A stretch of DNA of 64,000 bases, taken from the NCBI RefSeq assembly GCF_049060325.1, contig NZ_JBMGPW010000002.1:62001-126000 (forward strand). Reading direction: 5' to 3'. This document shows, piece by piece, positions 7,588-15,678 of the stretch; the stretch's first letter is position 1; each line of letters begins with the position of its first letter. This DNA comes from Vescimonas sanitatis. Lineage in GTDB: Bacteria; Bacillota; Clostridia; Oscillospirales; Oscillospiraceae. Both the position numbers and the translations under genes were made by a program. The notes under the pieces are model-generated. The model saw only the letters and a list, made by a program, of their open reading frames with translations, made no database searches and was not told the DNA's origin.

Positions 7588-9018
7588 ATGGAGCGTATCT
7601 TTCATCTGAAAGAGAACGGCACCTCCGTCAAGACGGAGATCCTGGCCGGTCTCACCACGTTCATGACGATGGCCTACATCATCGCCCTGAACCCCAACCT
7701 GCTGACCAACTTTGCCGTGGGCACTCCGCTGTGGAACGGTGTCTTTCTGGCCACCTGCATCGCCAGCGCCATCGGCACCGTGGTCATGGCCTTCCTCGCC
7801 AACAAGCCCTTTGTCATGGCGCCGGGTATGGGACTTAACAGCTTCTTCGCCGTCATCGCCGGCAATGTGGCCGCCATGCTGAACACCGACTACACCAGCG
7901 CCTTCCAGGCGGTGCTGTGCATCATTCTGGTGGAGGGTATCGTTTTCCTGCTGCTGAGCGTATTCAATATCCGCGACAAGATCGTTCACGCCATTCCTCT
8001 GGGCGTCCGTCTGGGTATCGGTCCCGCCATCGGCCTTATGCTGATGAACATCGGCCTGGGCTCCAACGTGGGCATCTATGCCGAGGGCAATGGCTATACC
8101 TCCCCCTTCTATGTCATGCGTGACTTCTTCGGCGCCATGACCCCCAGCGTGATCAAGGACCACATGGGTGCCGAGTACAGCCAGATGGTCCTGACTGTTA
8201 TCACCATGTTCATCGGTCTGTTTGTCATCATCCTGCTGGCCAAGAAGGGCGTCAAGGCCGCTGTGCTGGTGGGTATGCTGGTAGCCTCCGTGATCTACTG
8301 GGCCGGTTGCTTTATCTTCCTGGGTACCAACCCCTTTGCCTCGCTGGAGGGCGCGTCCTTCCTGCCGCCTTTCCACGACATGGTGGAGACCACGCTGTTC
8401 AAATTTGACTTCACCGACTTCTTTAATATCGGCTGGTTCACAGCGATCAGCCTGATCATCACCTTCTGCATGATCGATATGTTCGACACCATCGGCACCC
8501 TGGTGGGTACGGCCTCCCGCGCCGGCATGACCGACAAGGACGGCAATATGCCCAACATGAAGGAGGCCCTGCTGTCCGATGCCGTGGGCACCGTGGCCGG
8601 CGCCTGCTGCGGCACCTCCACCGTTACCACCTTCGTGGAGTCCGCCTCCGGCGTGGAGGCCGGCGGCCGCACCGGCCTGACCAGCCTGACCGCCGCGTTC
8701 ATGTTCCTGGCCTGTATGTTCATCGCGCCCGTGGCGGCCGTCATTCCCGCTGCCGCTACCTCCTCCGCCCTGATCTACGTGGGCATCCTGATGCTCCAGG
8801 GCCTGAAGAACGTGGATTTCGACGATCTGGACCAGGTGGTCCCCGTGTTCCTGATGCTGCTGGCCATGCCCATCTCCGGCTCCATCGGCCACGGAATCGG
8901 TATTGCCATGATTTCCTACACCGTGATCAAGGTGTTCTCCGGCCGTGCCAAGGATGTGTCTGTCCTGACCTACATTATTTCCCTGCTGTTTATCATCAAG
9001 TTCTTTGCCGTCGTCTAA
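7588..9018 (+). CDS. NCS2 family purine permease (AzgA/PbuG type)
   Basis: The 476-residue membrane protein has 12-14 hydrophobic segments. It opens with the AzgA-subfamily signature GLTTFMTMAYIIALNP and contains MAPGMGLNSFFA, the conserved FDTIGTLVGTA segment and GTSTVTTFVESASGVEAGGRTGL, which form the substrate site of NCS2 carriers. AzgA/PbuG proteins import hypoxanthine, guanine or adenine by proton symport. The start at 7588 has a GGAGA site. It is a single-gene transcript closed by the hairpin at 9026-9056. Confidence 0.9.
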   Translation: MERIFHLKENGTSVKTEILAGLTTFMTMAYIIALNPNLLTNFAVGTPLWNGVFLATCIASAIGTVVMAFLANKPFVMAPGMGLNSFFAVIAGNVAAMLNTDYTSAFQAVLCIILVEGIVFLLLSVFNIRDKIVHAIPLGVRLGIGPAIGLMLMNIGLGSNVGIYAEGNGYTSPFYVMRDFFGAMTPSVIKDHMGAEYSQMVLTVITMFIGLFVIILLAKKGVKAAVLVGMLVASVIYWAGCFIFLGTNPFASLEGASFLPPFHDMVETTLFKFDFTDFFNIGWFTAISLIITFCMIDMFDTIGTLVGTASRAGMTDKDGNMPNMKEALLSDAVGTVAGACCGTSTVTTFVESASGVEAGGRTGLTSLTAAFMFLACMFIAPVAAVIPAAATSSALIYVGILMLQGLKNVDFDDLDQVVPVFLMLLAMPISGSIGHGIGIAMISYTVIKVFSGRAKDVSVLTYIISLLFIIKFFAVV

Positions 9019-9025
9019 ACGGTCA

Positions 9026-9056
9026 GCGGCCCCCGGCTGTGCCGGGGGCCGCTTTT
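9026..9056 (+). terminator. Terminator of purine permease gene
   Basis: A twelve-base-pair perfect GC stem (9026-9037 with 9041-9052), three-base loop and TTTT. Confidence 0.8.
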
Positions 9057-9094
9057 CATCCATGCGCACCGGCTCTTGGTCGGAGCGCATATTT

Positions 9095-9592
9095 TTATTG
9101 TTCCTGCTCGGCCTTGTATGCCATGGCCTCCTTCTGGTAGTCCAGCGCCGCCTGCCGCAGCTCGGCAATGGCTGCTTCGTCCAGCTGGCCTTTGATCTTG
9201 GCGGGGGAGCCGAAGGCCAAAGACCCGTCCGGTATCTCCACGTTCTGCGGTACCAGCGCCCCCGCGCCGATCAGGCAGTTGCTGCCGACCTTCGCGCCGT
9301 TCAGCACGATGGCGCCCATGCCGATGAGGGTGTTGTCACCCACGGTGCACCCATGGAGAATGGCCCCGTGGCCCACCGTTACGTTTTCGCCCACCGTCAC
9401 CGGATGGTCGTAGTCCACGTGCACCACACAGTTATCCTGGATATTCGTGCCCGCACCGATGGTGATCGGCGCCCGGTCGCCCCGCAGCACCGCGCCGAAG
9501 AACACGCTGCTGTTGGCGCCCAGGGTCACGCTGCCCCGGACGGTGGCGTTGTCCGCCACAAAGGCGGAGGGATGGATGACAGGTTTTTTCAT
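9095..9592 (-). CDS. Gamma-class carbonic anhydrase family protein
   Basis: The 165-residue protein is a left-handed parallel beta helix made of hexapeptide repeats. Metal ligands are visible in CVVHVDYDHP and TVGHGAILHGC (three His in the order known from the Cam/YrdA families), as are GANSSVFFGAVLRGD and DNTLIGMGAIVLNGA. Such proteins hydrate CO2 or are inactive acyltransferase-like relatives, so activity is uncertain. The ATG at 9592 with a GAGGTG site is preferred over an upstream in-frame ATG. Confidence 0.88.
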   Translation of the reverse strand: MKKPVIHPSAFVADNATVRGSVTLGANSSVFFGAVLRGDRAPITIGAGTNIQDNCVVHVDYDHPVTVGENVTVGHGAILHGCTVGDNTLIGMGAIVLNGAKVGSNCLIGAGALVPQNVEIPDGSLAFGSPAKIKGQLDEAAIAELRQAALDYQKEAMAYKAEQEQ

Positions 9593-9669
9593 GGCTGCAC
9601 CTCGCAAAAGTTTTCCTGCATTGTATCACAACTTTCCGGGAAAATCGACAGTCACGGTAAAATTTGTGC

Positions 9670-9698
9670 TTACATTTTTCGTCAGAATATGTTATACT
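9670..9698 (+). promoter_or_regulatory. Promoter of CarD-family gene
   Basis: TTACAT (9670-9675), a 17-base spacer and TATACT (9693-9698), about 100 bases before the start. Confidence 0.65.
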
Positions 9699-9799
9699 GA
9701 TGTCAGGTAATGGTGAGCAAAAGGGGAACGCATGGTCGTGTGCCATGTGCCTTTTTGTGTATATATGTGTATGTATGTTGCGGATAAGGAGCGTGTGTG

Positions 9800-10360
9800 A
9801 TGTTTGCAGCGGGTGATCTGGTGGTATACGGCGGCGAGGGCGTCTGCCGGGTGGAGTCCATAGGGCCATCCGGTCTGGCCTATGACGGCGGCGACAAGGT
9901 CTACTATCATCTCTCTCCCCTGTACCGCGGCGGCACCGTTATGACTCCTGTGGACACCACTGTCCTCATGCGCCCCATCATCAGCCGAGACTGTGCGCTG
10001 GAGCTGATCGCTGCGCTGCCGGCCCTGCCGGAGCAGAAGCCCGCCGAGCGCGGTATGCGTGCTGCCAAGGATTTCTACCACCAGCTGGTGCTCCGCTGTG
10101 ACTGCGCCGAGCTGGCCGCCATGATCCACGGTATCTGCCGCAAGCGGGCGTGGGCCCTGCGCCATGGTAAGAAGGTCAGCCAGATGGATGAGCGCTATCT
10201 CAAGCGGGCTGAGGACCAGCTCTACGGCGAGCTGGCCGCGGCACTGGATATGCCCCGGGATCAGATGATCCCCTATATCCGCCAGACCTGGGCCAAGTGG
10301 CCCGAGCAGCTGCCCAAGCAGGGGCAGGAGGAGCCGGCGGAGGCTGCTGAAGTGGAATAA
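9800..10360 (+). CDS. CarD family transcriptional regulator
   Basis: The N-terminal 60 residues (MFAAGDLVVYGGEGVCRV, then KVYYHLSPLY) form the CarD/TRCF RNA-polymerase interaction domain; the rest is a helical DNA-contacting domain ending in an acidic tail. CarD proteins bind the RNA polymerase beta subunit and stabilise open promoter complexes. The length of 186 residues is somewhat above the usual 160. An AAGGAG site serves either a GTG at 9797 or the ATG at 9800; spacing favours the ATG. Confidence 0.9.
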   Translation: MFAAGDLVVYGGEGVCRVESIGPSGLAYDGGDKVYYHLSPLYRGGTVMTPVDTTVLMRPIISRDCALELIAALPALPEQKPAERGMRAAKDFYHQLVLRCDCAELAAMIHGICRKRAWALRHGKKVSQMDERYLKRAEDQLYGELAAALDMPRDQMIPYIRQTWAKWPEQLPKQGQEEPAEAAEVE

Positions 10361-10364
10361 GCGG

Positions 10365-10394
10365 ACAGGGACGGCGGGAGCCGTCCCTGTTTTA
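10365..10394 (+). terminator. Terminator of CarD-family gene
   Basis: An eleven-base-pair stem (10365-10375 with 10380-10390), GGGA loop and TTTT. Confidence 0.8.
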
Positions 10395-10466
10395 ACAGCA
10401 ACTCATATCAAACATTTGGGGCGGAAAGGGTGTATTCTGTTCACAGCGAGAGAAGGGAGCAAGCCT

Positions 10467-10964
10467 ATGTACGAATGGCAGCAGATGATCCAGACCGTCG
10501 TCAATGAGATGGACGACGCCATTATGCGCCGGGACGATCAGGCGTTGACACTGCGGGCGCTGGCGGCACGTCTGCACTATTCTGAGTACCACGCCACCCA
10601 TAAATTCCGCGAGATCGCGGGTATGTCCCTGCGTACCTACCTGCACCAGCGGCGCCTGGCCTTTGCCCTGAAGGAAGTGCGCGATACCGACCGGCCTTTG
10701 CTGGACATCGCGCTGGACTACGGCTTTTCCGGGCAGGAGGCCTTTACCCGCGCCTTCAAGGCGCTCTACGGCGTTACCCCCGGTGTTTACCGCCGCCGGC
10801 CCCGCCCCGTAGTGCTCCGCACCCGCATCCATCCCTTCGATCGCTATATCTTTGGATTGGGAGAGATCGGTATGGTCAAAAGTGAACAGGGCGTCAAGAC
10901 GTATTTCTATTTTGTGCCGGGGCAGTACTTCAAGTATATCCGGCCCATCAGACGGGAGAAATAA
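10467..10964 (+). CDS. AraC family regulator with shortened effector domain
   Basis: Residues 1-110 hold two helix-turn-helix units of the AraC/XylS type at the N-terminus (LTLRALAARLHYSEYHATHKF, then LLDIALDYGFSGQEAFTRAFKALYGVTPG). This order, DNA-binding first and a GyrI-like ligand domain behind it, is common in clostridial regulators of about 290 residues. Here the protein stops at 165 residues, soon after VKTYFYFVPGQYFKYI, so only the first strand or two of the effector domain remain. The stop is followed at once by a clean terminator, so the short form looks settled rather than freshly broken. Start at 10467 from a GAAGGGA site. Confidence 0.8.
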   Translation: MYEWQQMIQTVVNEMDDAIMRRDDQALTLRALAARLHYSEYHATHKFREIAGMSLRTYLHQRRLAFALKEVRDTDRPLLDIALDYGFSGQEAFTRAFKALYGVTPGVYRRRPRPVVLRTRIHPFDRYIFGLGEIGMVKSEQGVKTYFYFVPGQYFKYIRPIRREK

Positions 10965-10966
10965 GA

Positions 10967-10999
10967 AAACAGGGCAGCCCAACGGGCTGCCCTGTTTTT
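10967..10999. terminator. Bidirectional terminator
   Basis: A twelve-base-pair stem (10969-10980 with 10984-10995) with AAAA on the left and TTTT on the right, between convergent genes. Confidence 0.8.
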
Positions 11000-12189
11000 C
11001 AGATCAAGAATTCCGCAGGGACGTCGTGGGAGGAAAACAGCAGCGGCGACAGTGTTCTGGCGTAGGCCCCGGTGTTCCCCACGGCCACAAGATCTCCCAC
11101 CGCCAGCGCCGGACCGGTGAAGTTCTTAGCCAGCACGTCCGCGGCGCAGCAGAGGTTTCCTACGATGTCTACGGTCTCGGTGATGCCGGTATCCTCCGCA
11201 GGCAGGGCGGTGATGGGGAAGGAGGTCTCGCCGGTAAACAGAGGTTCCTGAGGCGCAAGGGGGCCTTCTCCGGCGGCGTTACGCAGCATGGCGGCAAGAG
11301 AGGGCTTCTGGAAGCCGTTGAGACAGTTTTCTACGATGACATAGGTGGTGCCGTGGGACGTCTTTTTGTCTACCACAGGCAGATAGTACGTTCCCGCCTG
11401 TGCTGTCAGAAACCGCCCGGACTCCACCAGCAGCCGTGCGCGGAGGGTACGGGCGTTTTCCTCTGCTACGGCCTGTGCACATTGCTTCAAGGTGCTCATG
11501 TTCAGCGGCGGTTGGCACGCCGGGTCGTAAACGATGCCTACTCCGCCGCCGAAGTTGATATACTCGATGGCACAGTCCAGAATATCGCGGACGCGGAGGG
11601 CCAGCGCGAAGCAATTTTTGTAGTAGCGGGCGAGAGTGTCCGCGGAGAGGTTCTGGGAGCGCAGGTGAATATGGAGGCCGCAGACGGCTACCGGCAGCGT
11701 TTGCAGCAGGATTTTCAGTGCCGGGAGATCGGACTCGTCGATGCCGAACTTGGACGTTCCGCCCGTACTGCCGTCCATACTGAAAGCGGGGTTCACGCGC
11801 AGGCCGATGGTCTTTGTCTCGCCGCGGGCAGCGGCCATAGCGGCGATTCGCCGCACCTCGCCGATAGAATCGGCGATCAGATGGCAGTTATCCCACGCGG
11901 CGGCCAGTGCACGATCACTTTTTCCGGCGGCGGAGAAGTAGATATCCTCCTGCGCGATCCCGCATTCCGCGGCCAGGCAGACCTCACCCGCACTGGCCGC
12001 ATCCGCGCCGATGCCAAGCGCCGCAAGGTGCCGTATTACCGGTGGGAAGGGGTTGGCCTTCACGGAGAACAGAATATCAAAGCCGGGGAAGGTCCTGTGG
12101 AGAGTCTCTGCCTGTGCGGTAAGGATCTCGCGGGAGTAAATGTAGCAGGGCGCGTGCTGACGCGCCAAGGCGAGGGCATTTTCGCTCAT
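10999..12189 (-). CDS. PLP-dependent decarboxylase, diaminopimelate/ornithine decarboxylase family
   Basis: The 396-residue protein has the alanine-racemase-like barrel of fold-type III enzymes: ILFSVKANP carries the PLP-binding lysine (near residue 43), VCGLHIHLRSQ, EYINFGGGVG and ESGRFLTAQAG follow, and CCAADVLAKN supplies the active-site Cys-x-x-Asp region. These are shared by DAP, ornithine and related amino-acid decarboxylases; I cannot fix the substrate, and LysA is only one option. The start at 12189 has an AAAGGA site and lies just downstream of a leftward promoter. Converges on the AraC gene. Confidence 0.85.
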   Translation of the reverse strand: MSENALALARQHAPCYIYSREILTAQAETLHRTFPGFDILFSVKANPFPPVIRHLAALGIGADAASAGEVCLAAECGIAQEDIYFSAAGKSDRALAAAWDNCHLIADSIGEVRRIAAMAAARGETKTIGLRVNPAFSMDGSTGGTSKFGIDESDLPALKILLQTLPVAVCGLHIHLRSQNLSADTLARYYKNCFALALRVRDILDCAIEYINFGGGVGIVYDPACQPPLNMSTLKQCAQAVAEENARTLRARLLVESGRFLTAQAGTYYLPVVDKKTSHGTTYVIVENCLNGFQKPSLAAMLRNAAGEGPLAPQEPLFTGETSFPITALPAEDTGITETVDIVGNLCCAADVLAKNFTGPALAVGDLVAVGNTGAYARTLSPLLFSSHDVPAEFLI

Positions 12190-12221
12190 GGGGCACCATC
12201 CTTTCGTGTACTGTTGATGAC

Positions 12222-12251
12222 AGTATAGCATAGGGTGGAGGGGAAAGGCAA
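12222..12251 (-). promoter_or_regulatory. Promoter of PLP decarboxylase gene
   Basis: Reading leftward, TTGCCT (12246-12251), an 18-base spacer and TATACT (12222-12227). Confidence 0.65.
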
Positions 12252-12259
12252 AACATTCC

Positions 12260-12288
12260 TTGCACGCCGACGTGAAGTGTGCTACAAT
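12260..12288 (+). promoter_or_regulatory. Promoter of tRNA-Leu
   Basis: TTGCAC (12260-12265), a 17-base spacer and TACAAT (12283-12288), 14 bases before the tRNA. Confidence 0.7.
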
Positions 12289-12301
12289 ACGGCGTGGATA
12301 T

Positions 12302-12386
12302 GCGGGCGTGGTGGAATTGGTAGACTCGATGGATTTAGGTTCCATTGCCAACAGGCGTGCGGGTTCGAGTCCCGCCGCCCGCACCA
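12302..12386 (+). tRNA. tRNA-Leu (anticodon UAG)
   Basis: The acceptor stem pairs 12302-12308 with 12376-12382, followed by discriminator A and an encoded CCA. The anticodon stem ATGGA/TCCAT encloses the loop TTTAGGT, giving anticodon UAG. The variable arm is long, as in class II tRNAs, and the T arm is GCGGG-TTCGAGT-CCCGC. Confidence 0.95.
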
Positions 12387-12428
12387 AAAAGGGAAAGACA
12401 CATATTCATGTGCCTCTCCCTTTTTGGT
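12383..12428 (+). terminator. Terminator of tRNA-Leu
   Basis: A long imperfect hairpin begins at the tRNA 3' end; AAAAAGGGA pairs with TCCCTTTTT and the inner arm is GACACAT with ATGTGCC, loop near 12407-12410, ending in a T-run. Confidence 0.75.
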
Positions 12429-12450
12429 ATGATGAACAGGAGGCGGCTCT

Positions 12451-13296
12451 ATGAAACGAATAGCGTCCATACAGGACATTTCCTGTCTGGGGCGGTGCTC
12501 GCTGACGGTGGCGCTGCCGGTGATCTCCGCCATGGGGGTGGAGTGCGCCATCGTGCCCACGGCGGTGCTCAGCGCCCACACGGCATTCCCGGGCTTTGTC
12601 AGCCGGGATCTCAGCGACCAGCTGCCGGCCATCGCCGATCACTGGCGGTCCCAGCAGGTGCATTTTGACGCGCTCTATACCGGTTACATCGCCTCCGCGC
12701 CCCAGGTGCAGCAGGTGATGGATTTTTTCGACGCGGTGAAGAGCCCGGATACGCTGCTGATCGTGGACCCGGCCATGGCGGACCACGGGAAGCTGTACAG
12801 CGGGTTTGACGGCGCTTTCCCGGCGGCGATGGCCCGCCTGACGGCTCGGGCGGACGTGGCGCTGCCCAATATCACGGAGGCCTGTCTGCTGACCGGTACA
12901 CTTTACCGGGAGGAGGTGGACGAGGGCTTTGCCCGTGAGCTGCTGCGGGGGGTGGCCGCGCTGGGGGCGAAGAAGGTGATCCTCACCGGGGTGTCCTTTG
13001 CGCCGGATAAGCTGGGCGCTATGGGCTATGACAGCGGCGCGGAGACATATTTTACCTGTCTCGGCCCGCGGAACCCGGCCTCCTTCCACGGCACGGGGGA
13101 TATTTTTGCCGCCGTTGTCACCGGCGGGCTCATGCGGGGCATGACGCTGGAGCAGGCGGCTTCGCTGGCGGTGGAATTTGTGCTGGCCTGTATCGACGCC
13201 ACGGCGCGGGACCCGCAGGCCGGGTGGTACGGCGTGGAGTTTGAAAAGGCGCTGCCGCTGCTGTGCGAACGGGTGCGGGACCTGCCGGAAAACTGA
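12451..13296 (+). CDS. pdxK: Pyridoxamine/pyridoxal kinase
   Basis: The 281-residue protein matches PdxK/PdxY of the ribokinase superfamily: IQDISCLGRCSLTVALP at the N-terminus, an alpha/beta core with ILIVDPAMADHG-type sequence near residue 108, LPNITEACLLTG, and the ATP and anion-hole motif FHGTGDIFAA (about residues 211-220). It phosphorylates B6 vitamers to PLP or PMP. The start has an AGGAGG site within the short spacer after the tRNA terminator. PLP-using enzymes (10999-12189, threonine synthase) lie nearby, but no operon link is visible. Confidence 0.88.
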   Translation: MKRIASIQDISCLGRCSLTVALPVISAMGVECAIVPTAVLSAHTAFPGFVSRDLSDQLPAIADHWRSQQVHFDALYTGYIASAPQVQQVMDFFDAVKSPDTLLIVDPAMADHGKLYSGFDGAFPAAMARLTARADVALPNITEACLLTGTLYREEVDEGFARELLRGVAALGAKKVILTGVSFAPDKLGAMGYDSGAETYFTCLGPRNPASFHGTGDIFAAVVTGGLMRGMTLEQAASLAVEFVLACIDATARDPQAGWYGVEFEKALPLLCERVRDLPEN

Positions 13297-13332
13297 AAAA
13301 GAAAACAGCCCTGCGGCGCTGCCGCAGGGCTG
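13296..13332 (-). terminator. Terminator of ftsH
   Basis: A twelve-base-pair stem (13306-13317 with 13321-13332) with a three-base loop. Read leftward it is followed by TTTTCTTTTT, so it acts for ftsH; to the right there is no T-run. Confidence 0.75.
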
Positions 13333-13340
13333 CTGTGCAT

Positions 13341-15497
13341 TTATTCGGGGTCGCCGTCCGCGTGCTCCGCCGGTTTGTCTTCGGCGGGGGTGCCTTCCGG
13401 GTCCTTATCCTCCGGCTTCTCATCGTAGTTCGGCATGGGGATGGGCTCGGACACGATGTTGATGTGTCTGGCGGGGGCCTCGATGGTCTCCGGTACGCTG
13501 GGCCGGAAGGCGGGCTGGCTGCTCTTGCTGGCGCCGTAGTTGTCCACGGTCTCCGGGTCACGGCCCTCGATGATGGCCATCATCTCCTGGCCGGTGATCG
13601 TCTCCTTCTTCAGCAGATAGGCGGCGATCTTATCCAGCAGCTCCCGGTTTTCCCGAAGGATCTGCTTGGCCTCCTCGTGGCACTGGCGCAGGATCTTGAT
13701 GGTCTCGCGGTCGGCTGCGGCGTAGGTCTCCTGGGCGCAGGTCATGGAGTAGCCGCCGTCCAGATACTGGCTCTGGACGCTGCCCAGGGCCATCATGTCG
13801 AACTCGTCGCACATACCGAAGCGTGCCACCAGGTTCCGGGCCATCTCCGTGGCGCGCTCGATGTCGTTGGCGGCGCCGGAGGTCATGGTGTTGCACACCA
13901 CCTCCTCACTGGAGCGTCCGGCCAGCAGGGTACGGATCTCGGTCAGAATGTCCTCGCGGGACATGAGGAACTTTTCCTCCTCCGGCAGGTGCAGGGTGTA
14001 GCCCAGCGCACCCTGGGTGTGGGGGACGATGGTGATCTTGCTGACGGGCTGGGCATTCTTCTGCTTGGCCGCCACCAGCGCGTGGCCCACCTCGTGGTAA
14101 GCGATAATGCGCTTTTCCGCCTCGGTGATGACGGTGCCCTTTTTCTCGCTGCCGGCGATGACCAGCTCAAAGGACACCAGCAGATCGTCCTGATTTACGG
14201 CCCGGCGGCCCTTGCGCACGGCACGCAGGGCGGCCTCGTTCACCAGATTGGCCAGGTCGGCGCCCACGCAGCCGGCGGTGGCCTGGGCGATCTTTTCCAG
14301 GTTCACGTCCTCGGCCAGGCGGATATTGCGGGTGTGTACCTGCAAGGTGGCCAGACGGCCGGCCAGGTTGGGCCGGTCCACGGTGATGCGCCGGTCGAAG
14401 CGGCCGGGGCGCAGCAGCGCCTTGTCCAGTACCTCGGGGCGGTTGGTGGCGCCCAGCACGATGACGCCCTTGCTGGGGTCAAAGCCGTCCAGCTCGGCCA
14501 GCAGCTGGTTCAGCGTCTGCTCGCGCTCATCGTTGCCGCCAAAGCGGCTGCCATCGCGGGATTTGCCGATGGTGTCGATCTCATCGATGAAGATAATGCA
14601 GGGAGCGACCTTGGCGGCCTCCTTGAACAGGTCGCGGACGCGGCTGGCGCCCACGCCAACGAACATCTCCACGAAGTCGGAACCAGAGATGGAGAAGAAG
14701 GGGACGCCGGCCTCGCCGGCCACAGCCTTGGCCAGCAGGGTCTTGCCGGTGCCGGGGGAACCCACCAGCAGCGCGCCCTTAGGCAGCTTGGCACCGATGG
14801 CGGTGTATTTGCCGGGATTGTGAAGGAAGTCGATGATCTCCTCCAGCGACTCCTTGGCCTCGTCCTGACCGGCCACATCCTTGAAAGTGACGCCGGTGGA
14901 CTTCTCCATGTAGACCTTGGCATTGGCCTTGCCCACACTGCCGATGCCGCCGAAGCCGCCGCCTCCGGATTTGCTCATCAGACGCATGACCAGCATGAAC
15001 GCGCCCACGATGAAGATGGTGGGCAGAATATACTGGATCATGATCATCAGGAAGGGGCTCATCTCGGCCTCATAGAAGCCGGTATAGGCCACATTGTGCT
15101 CCTCCAGCAGGGGGAGCAGGTCGGCGTTGGAGAGGTACACGGTGTACAGCGTCAGGCCGGAGTCCTTGGACTGGGTGTAGGTTTTTGTCTCCGTCTTGCT
15201 GCCGGAAGTGACCTCCTCGGTGAAGACGTAGCCGTCCACGGGGGTGACGTAGATGGTGCTGTCCTTGAACAGGATCTCCTTCACCTGATCCTTTTCGATC
15301 ATGGAGATCATGTCGCTGTATTTGATCTCGTGACTGGTGCTCTTATTGGCGGCGTTGTTGTTGTAGGCGTTGAAATACTGGAACGCCACCGTCAGCACCA
15401 GTGCCCACGCGATCAGCGTGAGAACGCCGCGGAAACCGCCGTTTTTGCCGTTCTTGCCGCCGCGGTTGTTATTGTTGCTGCTGTTGTTATTGGCCAT
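13341..15497 (-). CDS. ftsH: ATP-dependent zinc metalloprotease FtsH
   Basis: This 718-residue protein has an Asn/Gly-rich cytosolic N-terminus, transmembrane segments at about 25-42 and 147-172, an extracytoplasmic domain between them, the AAA module with Walker A GSPGTGKT (246-253) and Walker B IIFIDEID (301-308), and the zinc site HEVGH (468-472). FtsH normally carries HEAGH; the Ala-to-Val change is at a non-ligand position. It degrades misassembled membrane proteins and selected regulators. Length is slightly above average because of a Pro/Asp-rich C-terminal tail of about 60 residues. Start at 15497 from a GGAGG site. Confidence 0.97.
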   Translation of the reverse strand: MANNNSSNNNNRGGKNGKNGGFRGVLTLIAWALVLTVAFQYFNAYNNNAANKSTSHEIKYSDMISMIEKDQVKEILFKDSTIYVTPVDGYVFTEEVTSGSKTETKTYTQSKDSGLTLYTVYLSNADLLPLLEEHNVAYTGFYEAEMSPFLMIMIQYILPTIFIVGAFMLVMRLMSKSGGGGFGGIGSVGKANAKVYMEKSTGVTFKDVAGQDEAKESLEEIIDFLHNPGKYTAIGAKLPKGALLVGSPGTGKTLLAKAVAGEAGVPFFSISGSDFVEMFVGVGASRVRDLFKEAAKVAPCIIFIDEIDTIGKSRDGSRFGGNDEREQTLNQLLAELDGFDPSKGVIVLGATNRPEVLDKALLRPGRFDRRITVDRPNLAGRLATLQVHTRNIRLAEDVNLEKIAQATAGCVGADLANLVNEAALRAVRKGRRAVNQDDLLVSFELVIAGSEKKGTVITEAEKRIIAYHEVGHALVAAKQKNAQPVSKITIVPHTQGALGYTLHLPEEEKFLMSREDILTEIRTLLAGRSSEEVVCNTMTSGAANDIERATEMARNLVARFGMCDEFDMMALGSVQSQYLDGGYSMTCAQETYAAADRETIKILRQCHEEAKQILRENRELLDKIAAYLLKKETITGQEMMAIIEGRDPETVDNYGASKSSQPAFRPSVPETIEAPARHINIVSEPIPMPNYDEKPEDKDPEGTPAEDKPAEHADGDPE

Positions 15498-15543
15498 ATA
15501 TTTATCCTCCGTTTGACTTGTGAGGGGAATATAATTTCTAATC

Positions 15544-15572
15544 AGTATACCACACCTGCCCGAAAGTCTCAA
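15544..15572 (-). promoter_or_regulatory. Promoter of ftsH
   Basis: Reading leftward, TTGAGA (15567-15572), a 17-base spacer and TATACT (15544-15549). Confidence 0.7.
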
Positions 15573-15616
15573 GGCAAAGGCAGAGGGTTTTCCTGTAAAA
15601 TTTCTATGAATGTGCC

Positions 15617-15645
15617 TTTATATTGACGAAAGGATGTGGTATACT
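15617..15645 (+). promoter_or_regulatory. Promoter of rlmB operon (extended -10)
   Basis: TATACT (15640-15645) is preceded by TGG, an extended -10; the -35 region TTTATA (15617-15622) is weak. Confidence 0.45.
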
Positions 15646-15678
15646 GGTGACAATTATATGGATCGCGAGGTATGCCCC

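Noticed and set aside
7489..9168. Leftward open frame of about 560 codons opposite the purine permease
   Set aside because: His/Gly/Asp-rich translation without structure, typical antisense shadow of a GC-biased membrane protein gene.
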